From Clostridia bacterium (GTDB taxonomy: Bacteria; Bacillota_A; Clostridia; Oscillospirales; CAG-272): a DNA stretch of 17,255 nt. The stretch is taken from contig JAFUQY010000032.1 in NCBI GenBank assembly GCA_017472105.1, forward strand, positions 1-17,255, read 5' to 3'. How positions within the stretch are numbered: the stretch's first letter is position 1; every line of letters begins with the position of its first letter. Shown piece by piece: positions 12,129 through 17,255 of this stretch. The position numbers and the translations under genes are program-made. The notes below the pieces were generated by a model, which was not told where the DNA came from, searched no databases, and was given only the letters and a program-made list of their open reading frames with translations.

Positions 12129-14946
12129 CTGTATTCCCGAAACAAAAAAGCGGTTTGCCCTGCCGCATCTGACGAAAAACGGAAAAACCCTGCTCTGCTG
12201 CTTTGCGGTGCCGTTCCTTGCCATGATCCTCATCTACTGCTGCATGCAGGTATGGCCCGTCGGCAAGAATTCCGTCCTGGTGCTTGATCTGAACGCTCAG
12301 TACATCTACTACTTCGAGCAGTTCCGCGACATCATCACGGGCGGCGAATCCATCCTCTACTCGTTCGAGCGCGCGCTCGGCGGTGAGTTCATGGGCATCT
12401 TCGCCTATTATCTCTCAAGCCCGTTCTCGCTCATCACCGCGCTCTTCCCGAAGGAAATGATTACCGAGGCGATGTACCTCATCCTCGTACTCAAATGCGG
12501 ATGCACCGGGCTCTCGTTCGGATATCTCCTGAACAAAACCCGCGGAGACAGACTCAGCCCCGTGTATCAGGTCATGTTCTCCACGATGTATGCCCTCTCC
12601 GGCTTTGCGGTCGTCATGCAGCACAACGTCATGTGGACGGACAACCTCATTGCCTTCCCGCTGATCCTGATTGCCGTGGACGCGCTCATCTGCCAGTGGA
12701 AGTACAAGCTCTACGTCGCGGTGCTGGCGTATTCCGTGCTGTCCAACTTCTACATCGGCTACATGACCTGCATCTTCGTGTTCATCTGGTTCTTCATCCG
12801 CTACTTTACCCTGTCAAAGGAAGAACGCAATCCCGACGGCATGAAGCTGCATTTTCTCCGCACCCTCTCGCAGATCGCGTGGTGGTCGGTGCTGGCGATT
12901 CTCATCTCCGGCATCATCATCCTGCCGATTTACTATTCCCTCTCCTTCGGCAAGCTCGGCTTCTCCACACCGGATTTTACACCCGAGCAGCTCTTTGACT
13001 TTGCCGATATTCTCTCCAAGGCATACTTCGGCTCCTACGACACCGTACGTCCCGAGGGCATGCCGTTCATCTACTGCGGTACCCTTGCACTGATTATCGC
13101 ACCGCTGTATTTCTTCACCGACAGCATTCCCACACGCCGCAAGGTCGGTTTTGCCGCAATCATGCTTGTGCTCATCGCCAGCTTCAACTTCAGCACACTG
13201 GACATCATCTGGCACGGCATGCAGCGTCCGAACTGGCTCAATGCGCGCTTTGCCTACATGTTCGTCGGACTGGAGCTTCTGATGGCGGCGGATGCCATGA
13301 TTCATCTGAAGGAAATCGGCAAGCGCGCGGTTATGGCGTCGTCCGTCGGCTGGTGCGCAATGCTTCTGGTTCTTGACGCCGTGGAAGCGACCGCTCTCTC
13401 CGATTTCATGACCGTGTGGCCGAGCCTGCTTCTCTTCACCGTGCTCACCGCGATTCTGCCCTCCTGCATCCGGCATATGCACGATAAAAACGTCTGCCGG
13501 TATGCCTCAATCGGACTCTGCGCTGTGGTTGTGACGGAAGCGGTTCTCTCCAGCGTGATCGCGCTCTACCGCTTTGACGACGACGTCTCCTACTCCTCGC
13601 GCGCATCCTACCGCGAATTTGTAGATGAATACACCGACGCGCTTGCAATCGTGGAGGAACAGGGCGACGAGGACTTCTACCGCATGGAAAAGCTCGTTCA
13701 CCGGAAGAAGAACGACAACTTCGCGCTCGATATCAACGGGCTCTCCAACTCCACTTCCACACTGAACGCTCGCGCCGTCGATCTTCTCGAGCAGTTCGGC
13801 TTCTCTTCCATGTCGCACTGGTCCATGTACTCCGGCGCAACCCCCGTCACCGATGCCCTCTTCGGAATCCGATATCTCATTGCCGATGAATCCGACAAGC
13901 GCGGCGTCCCCGACTACATTCACGATCTGTACACCCTCCTCGACTCCACGGATGAGCATCTGGACGTGTACGAAAATCCCTATTCCCTCTCCATCGCCTA
14001 CTCTGTCGACCGGGATGTGCTCGAATACGATGCTCCTCCCGCACCGGACAGCGACGTCATCGACGACTACCGCGACCCGTTCACGTATATGAACAAGCTC
14101 CTGTCCGCGATGGTTGACGAAAAGGTTGAAGTCTGGAGCCGCGTGGACGTGAAGGAATCCACCGATCAGGGCGTACGTGCCTTCTTCGTGGAAAATCACC
14201 GCGGCTACGAGGATGAAGGCGAGCTGACCGCACAGCTGTCGTGGGTGCTCAATATCGAATCCGATATGCCTGTCTACTGCTACTTCCCGTCCGATTATCC
14301 GCGCGAAGCTACCATGAAGCTCGACGGCAAAATCATCGGCACGCACTTCGAGGGGCAGGACTTCGCCATTCACGAGCTCGGCTCCTTTGAACCCGATTCG
14401 GAAGTGAAATTCGGGCTGTATCTGGAAGAATCGAAGCTCTACATCAAGACCGGCTGCTCCTATTTCTGGTATTTCGACGAAGAAGCGTTCAAGTCCGTCA
14501 TGGAAAAGCTCTCTGACGGCGTGATGACCGTTTATTCCGAAACCGATGACGTCCTCACCGGTCATGTAAACGTTCCCGCAGGCGATGAGATTCTCTTCAC
14601 CACCATTCCCTACGATGAAGGCTGGGAAGTCACCGTCGACGGCAAAAAGGCGGAAACCGTTCCCGTTCTCAACGAAACCCTTCTCGCCGTCATCATCAAG
14701 GACGGTCAGCATGAGGTCGAATTCCGCTACCGTCCCGAATGCGTCAAGCAGGGTCTGACTCTCACCGTCATCGGCATTGCCGCATATGCGTTCTTCTGCA
14801 TCACCGACTGGCGCGACGAACGGAAGAAGAAAAAAGCCGCCCTGACCGTACCCGACGCAGAACTCCCGGAAGCCGAAGCCTTTGAAGCCGCTGCGGAGGA
14901 CGCCGGAATTCCCCCTGAAACCACGGAGGACAACGAAAATGATTGA
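12121..14946 (+). CDS. YfhO-family multipass membrane protein (putative GT-C glycosyltransferase)
   Basis: The 941-residue protein has an N-terminal cytoplasmic stretch, a first membrane segment at about 24-46, and then the family signature VLVLDLNAQYIYYFEQFRDI, with D56 in the position expected of the acidic catalytic residue in GT-C enzymes. ILYSFERALGGEFMGIFAYYLSSPFSL follows it in the first loop. About a dozen further hydrophobic segments run to about residue 490. A large extracytoplasmic part then ends in the typical TTIPYDEGWEVTVDGKK beta domain and a last membrane segment (LTVIGIAAYAFFCI). YfhO of Bacillus is linked to glycosylation of lipoteichoic acid; the sugar and acceptor here are unknown. 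The start at 12121 overlaps DUF951 by 8 nt; an upstream in-frame ATG at 12019 lies inside DUF951 and was rejected. The C-terminal tail is acidic. Confidence 0.9.
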   Translation: MDNCIPETKKRFALPHLTKNGKTLLCCFAVPFLAMILIYCCMQVWPVGKNSVLVLDLNAQYIYYFEQFRDIITGGESILYSFERALGGEFMGIFAYYLSSPFSLITALFPKEMITEAMYLILVLKCGCTGLSFGYLLNKTRGDRLSPVYQVMFSTMYALSGFAVVMQHNVMWTDNLIAFPLILIAVDALICQWKYKLYVAVLAYSVLSNFYIGYMTCIFVFIWFFIRYFTLSKEERNPDGMKLHFLRTLSQIAWWSVLAILISGIIILPIYYSLSFGKLGFSTPDFTPEQLFDFADILSKAYFGSYDTVRPEGMPFIYCGTLALIIAPLYFFTDSIPTRRKVGFAAIMLVLIASFNFSTLDIIWHGMQRPNWLNARFAYMFVGLELLMAADAMIHLKEIGKRAVMASSVGWCAMLLVLDAVEATALSDFMTVWPSLLLFTVLTAILPSCIRHMHDKNVCRYASIGLCAVVVTEAVLSSVIALYRFDDDVSYSSRASYREFVDEYTDALAIVEEQGDEDFYRMEKLVHRKKNDNFALDINGLSNSTSTLNARAVDLLEQFGFSSMSHWSMYSGATPVTDALFGIRYLIADESDKRGVPDYIHDLYTLLDSTDEHLDVYENPYSLSIAYSVDRDVLEYDAPPAPDSDVIDDYRDPFTYMNKLLSAMVDEKVEVWSRVDVKESTDQGVRAFFVENHRGYEDEGELTAQLSWVLNIESDMPVYCYFPSDYPREATMKLDGKIIGTHFEGQDFAIHELGSFEPDSEVKFGLYLEESKLYIKTGCSYFWYFDEEAFKSVMEKLSDGVMTVYSETDDVLTGHVNVPAGDEILFTTIPYDEGWEVTVDGKKAETVPVLNETLLAVIIKDGQHEVEFRYRPECVKQGLTLTVIGIAAYAFFCITDWRDERKKKKAALTVPDAELPEAEAFEAAAEDAGIPPETTEDNEND

Positions 14947-15589
14947 GACTTTATACGGAAAAATATTTGAAATGGACGCCGCGGCATGTGCCGTCATTCT
15001 CGAATGCTGCGGAGTCGGCTACAAGGTCACCGTGACCGCGAACACGCTCTCGAAGCTGCCCACACCGAAGTTCACGCCTGCGGGAGATCCCGTGGAAGGC
15101 GTGCCCGTACGGCTGTACACGTACTTGGCAGTGCGCGAAGACGGCGTGGATCTGTACGGCTTCTACACCCGCGAGGAGCTGAACATGTACCGCCTGCTCA
15201 TCAGCGTGTCCGGTATCGGTCCGAAAGCCGCCATGTCCATCCTCTCCCTGTTCACGCCCCGCTCCCTCGCCTCCGCCGTTGCCGCGAATGATGTGAAATC
15301 CATCTCCCGCGCACCCGGTGTCGGTCCGAAAACTGCGGCACGCGTGGCACTGGAGCTCAAGGACAAAATCGCGAAGAATTTCCCGCAGTTCAGCGGCACA
15401 TCCGACGACGCGGGCGACTATATCCCGGCAGCCGCATCTCCCGCAAACAATCTCAACGACGCACGCGAAGCGCTTTCCGTTCTCGGTTACTCCCGCTCGG
15501 AGATTGCCGCCGCCATGAAGGATGCCGATCCCGCGTCCCCGGTTGAAGATATCATCAAGACCGCACTGGGCGCGCTGATGAGAAACTGA
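14939..15589 (+). CDS. ruvA: Holliday junction branch migration protein RuvA
   Basis: RuvA binds four-way DNA junctions as a tetramer and recruits the RuvB motor. The 216-residue protein has the N-terminal OB-fold (MIETLYGKIFEMD, CGVGYKVTVT), then two helix-hairpin-helix motifs, SGIGPK (91-96) and PGVGPK (126-131), and a C-terminal domain III (LNDAREALSVLGYSRSEI) that contacts RuvB. It is slightly longer than the typical 200 or so residues because of an extra loop at about 40-56 (LPTPKFTPAGDPVEGVP). The ATG (14939) overlaps the YfhO gene end by 8 nt and has GGAGG upstream; an in-frame ATG at 14882 would add 19 residues inside the previous gene and was rejected. Confidence 0.96.
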   Translation: MIETLYGKIFEMDAAACAVILECCGVGYKVTVTANTLSKLPTPKFTPAGDPVEGVPVRLYTYLAVREDGVDLYGFYTREELNMYRLLISVSGIGPKAAMSILSLFTPRSLASAVAANDVKSISRAPGVGPKTAARVALELKDKIAKNFPQFSGTSDDAGDYIPAAASPANNLNDAREALSVLGYSRSEIAAAMKDADPASPVEDIIKTALGALMRN

Positions 15590-15625
15590 CACGGCATCAG
15601 ACGATTATATTAAAGGAAGATTAGA

Positions 15626-16699
15626 ATGGATTCCAACGAATTTGATTTTGAAAACCGGATCATGTCATCCAGCTTCGAGCCGGAGGATATGGGGAACGAC
15701 AACATCCTGCGTCCGCATACGCTCTCCGAGTACATCGGTCAGGAAAAGGCGAAGGAGAATCTGGACATCCTCATCCGCGCGGCAAAGCTGAGAGGCGAAT
15801 GTCTCGACCACGTTCTGCTGTACGGCCCGCCCGGACTCGGCAAAACCACCCTCTCCGCCATCATCGCGTCGGAAATGGGCGTGAATCTGCGGATCACATC
15901 CGGTCCCGCCATCGAGAAAAAGGGCGACCTTGTTGCTCTGCTGACCAATCTCGCGGAAGGTGACGTGCTCTTCATCGACGAAATCCACCGCATGCCCCGC
16001 ACAATTGAGGAAATTCTCTATCCCGCCATGGAGGACTTCGCAGTCGACTTTGTCATCGGCAACGGTCCCGCCGCACGGAGCATCCACCTGCCTCTGGCAA
16101 AGTTCACCCTCATCGGCGCTACCACCCGTGCCGGTCAGCTGTCAACTCCGCTCCGCGACCGTTTCGGCGTGCAGATGCGTCTTGAGCTGTACACCCCGGA
16201 AGAACTTGCGACCATCGTAAAGCGCTCCGCCGGCATTCTTGACGTTCCGATTGACGAAGACGGCGCACTTGAGATTGCATCCCGTTCCCGTGGGACTCCG
16301 CGAATTGCAAACCGTCTGCTGAAGCGTGTCCGCGACTACGCGCAGGTCAGAAGCGACGGCAGAATTGATCTGGAAACCGCACAGTCCGCGCTGAAAATGC
16401 TGGAAATCGACGAACTGGGGCTTGACAACACCGACCGCCGCATGCTCGAGACCGTCATCCGCTACTACAACGGCGGTCCCGTCGGTCTGGAAGCACTTGC
16501 CGCAACCATCGGCGAAGAAGCGATCACGCTGGAGGATGTATGCGAACCGTATCTCCTTCAGATCGGGTTCCTCGCACGCACGCTCCGCGGACGCATGGTC
16601 ACACGGCTCGGATACGAACATCTCGGCATTCCCTACACCGGCGGCATGGAAGGTGTCTCCTCCGTCCCCGTGGAACAGATTGCCATGACCGAAGAATAA
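15626..16699 (+). CDS. ruvB: Holliday junction branch migration DNA helicase RuvB
   Basis: RuvB is the AAA+ ATPase motor that drives branch migration on RuvA-bound junctions. The 357-residue protein is of normal length. The Walker A is GPPGLGKT (67-74), the Walker B is LFIDEIHR (DEIH 118-121), sensor 1 is GATTRAG (164-170), and LRDRFG holds the arginine finger region. The C-terminal winged-helix part shows [18 protein letters not shown] and FLARTLRGR. The gene follows ruvA after 36 nt and has AAAGGAAG as its ribosome binding site. ruvC is not adjacent in this window. A terminator follows. Confidence 0.97.
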   Translation: MDSNEFDFENRIMSSSFEPEDMGNDNILRPHTLSEYIGQEKAKENLDILIRAAKLRGECLDHVLLYGPPGLGKTTLSAIIASEMGVNLRITSGPAIEKKGDLVALLTNLAEGDVLFIDEIHRMPRTIEEILYPAMEDFAVDFVIGNGPAARSIHLPLAKFTLIGATTRAGQLSTPLRDRFGVQMRLELYTPEELATIVKRSAGILDVPIDEDGALEIASRSRGTPRIANRLLKRVRDYAQVRSDGRIDLETAQSALKMLEIDELGLDNTDRRMLETVIRYYNGGPVGLEALAATIGEEAITLEDVCEPYLLQIGFLARTLRGRMVTRLGYEHLGIPYTGGMEGVSSVPVEQIAMTEE

Positions 16700-16704
16700 G
16701 AATT

Positions 16705-16745
16705 ACGCCCGATTGGAGCATATCCCGTCGGGCGTGTTTGTTTTG
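16705..16745 (+). terminator. Rho-independent terminator after ruvB
   Basis: A perfect 8-bp stem ACGCCCGA (16705-16712) / TCGGGCGT (16728-16735) with a 15-nt loop is followed by a T-rich run GTTTGTTTTG. It lies 5 nt after the ruvB stop. Confidence 0.85.
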
Positions 16746-16797
16746 TGAAAATGATGCGGTAATTTCGTTGATTTCCGATGGAATTCCCCGAAAAAGG

Positions 16798-16826
16798 TTG
16801 CAAAAATCCTCAAAATGTTCTATAAT
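16798..16826 (+). promoter_or_regulatory. Sigma-A promoter of the peptidase gene
   Basis: The -35 TTGCAA (16798-16803), a 17-bp spacer and a perfect -10 TATAAT (16821-16826) lie about 40 nt before the start codon at 16866. Confidence 0.8.
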
Positions 16827-16865
16827 GTCGTTAACCAAATACTTGACTCCGAAAGGATACCCATC

Positions 16866-17255
16866 ATGAATGCTGAAAAGATCATGAAAATTTTCGCGGA
16901 TACCGCGTATGTCCGCACCGGCGGCAGTGACGCTGAGCTCAAGGCTGCCGAATATCTCAAGCAGTGCTGTGCCGATATGGGGCTGTGTGCCGAGATCGTT
17001 CCCTTTGAAGTGCCCATGGCGAAGATTTCCAAAGCAGTTTTCGAAGCGGACGGCGTGGAAGTTCCCTGCAAGGGTTATCTCTGCGCAGGCAATCACGAGG
17101 TGGAAGCGCCGCTCTACTACCTGACCAACACCGACAGCTACTCCAAGTCCCTCGTGAAGGGCAAGATCGTTCTGCTCGAAACCGGGCTGGGCTACTGGAC
17201 CTTCCGTGACCTGATCGAAAACGGCGCGGCAGGCTTCATCACCTTCGACGGCAAC
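16866..17255 (+). CDS. M28-family peptidase with PA domain, N-terminal part (3' end outside window)
   Basis: The first 130 codons are present. The N-terminus MNAEKIMKIFADTAYVRTGG, then DAELKAAEYLKQCCADMGL, is the usual opening of M28-type zinc aminopeptidases. Next comes a protease-associated (PA) domain with LVKGKIVLLETG and DLIENGAAGFITFDG. There is no signal peptide, so the enzyme is probably cytoplasmic. The zinc ligands and catalytic Glu lie beyond the window end, so activity cannot be judged. The start at 16866 has GAAAGGA about 8 nt upstream, and the gene has its own promoter after the ruvB terminator. Confidence 0.8.
   Translation, partial: MNAEKIMKIFADTAYVRTGGSDAELKAAEYLKQCCADMGLCAEIVPFEVPMAKISKAVFEADGVEVPCKGYLCAGNHEVEAPLYYLTNTDSYSKSLVKGKIVLLETGLGYWTFRDLIENGAAGFITFDGN

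Noticed and set aside
13507..14997. 496-codon minus-strand open frame opposite the YfhO-type and ruvA genes
   Set aside because: It is a shadow of strong codon bias in the real genes: it crosses a gene junction, has no ribosome binding site and shows no recognisable domain.

Overview
The window reads as chromosomal DNA of a spore-forming member of the Clostridia, probably an uncultured gut-type relative of the Oscillospiraceae/Ruminococcaceae. The reasons are a typical Firmicutes housekeeping block (yqfC, yqfD, phoH, ybeY, era, recO), two sporulation-associated loci (yqfC/yqfD and a YlbJ-like membrane protein), DUF951 and CD3324-type small proteins, AGGAGG ribosome binding sites and consensus sigma-A promoters. 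The lineage below class level is inference only. Most genes are conserved core genes. The accessory part is small and lies at 1-1512 and 10081-11813.

Layout, left to right. A 3' gene remnant (1-96) is followed by a monocistronic XRE-type regulator (214-1476) with its own promoter and terminator. Convergent to it is a minus-strand block running from 6631 down to 1511: yqfC, yqfD, phoH, ybeY, a 408-nt gene-free gap, era, recO. Divergent from yqfC, with only 67 nt between the starts, is a plus-strand YlbJ-like membrane protein gene (6699-7727). Next come a promoter and a 67-residue Cys-rich protein, then prfB (RF2, no programmed frameshift) and a TrmH/SpoU-family RNA methyltransferase 2 nt behind it, closed by a terminator. 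A secreted alpha/beta-hydrolase lipoprotein (10154-11254) has a near-perfect promoter. After it lies a short CD3324-family regulator gene broken by a compact, hairpin-rich insert of about 140 nt, then a strong terminator. The last operon is DUF951, YfhO-type membrane protein, ruvA, ruvB; its first three genes overlap by 8 nt at each junction, and it ends in a terminator. The window closes in the N-terminal part of an M28-type peptidase/PA-domain gene.

How the genes work together. era, recO, ybeY and phoH deal with ribosome maturation, RNA processing and recombinational repair. ruvAB is the Holliday-junction branch-migration motor. prfB and the methyltransferase serve translation. yqfC/yqfD and the YlbJ-like protein are expected to act in the mother cell during sporulation.

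The two most interesting signals are (1) the structured insert at about 11382-11523, whose precise removal would restore the reading frame of the CD3324-like gene and which is flanked by a possible 3-bp duplication (ATT), and (2) a shared promoter/operator layout (extended -10 TGCTATCATA, then AGTCA and an ACCGGT-containing palindrome) in front of both the XRE gene and the broken CD3324-like gene, with a weaker relative before the lipoprotein. No CRISPR array, tRNA, rRNA, phage module or complete insertion sequence was seen.
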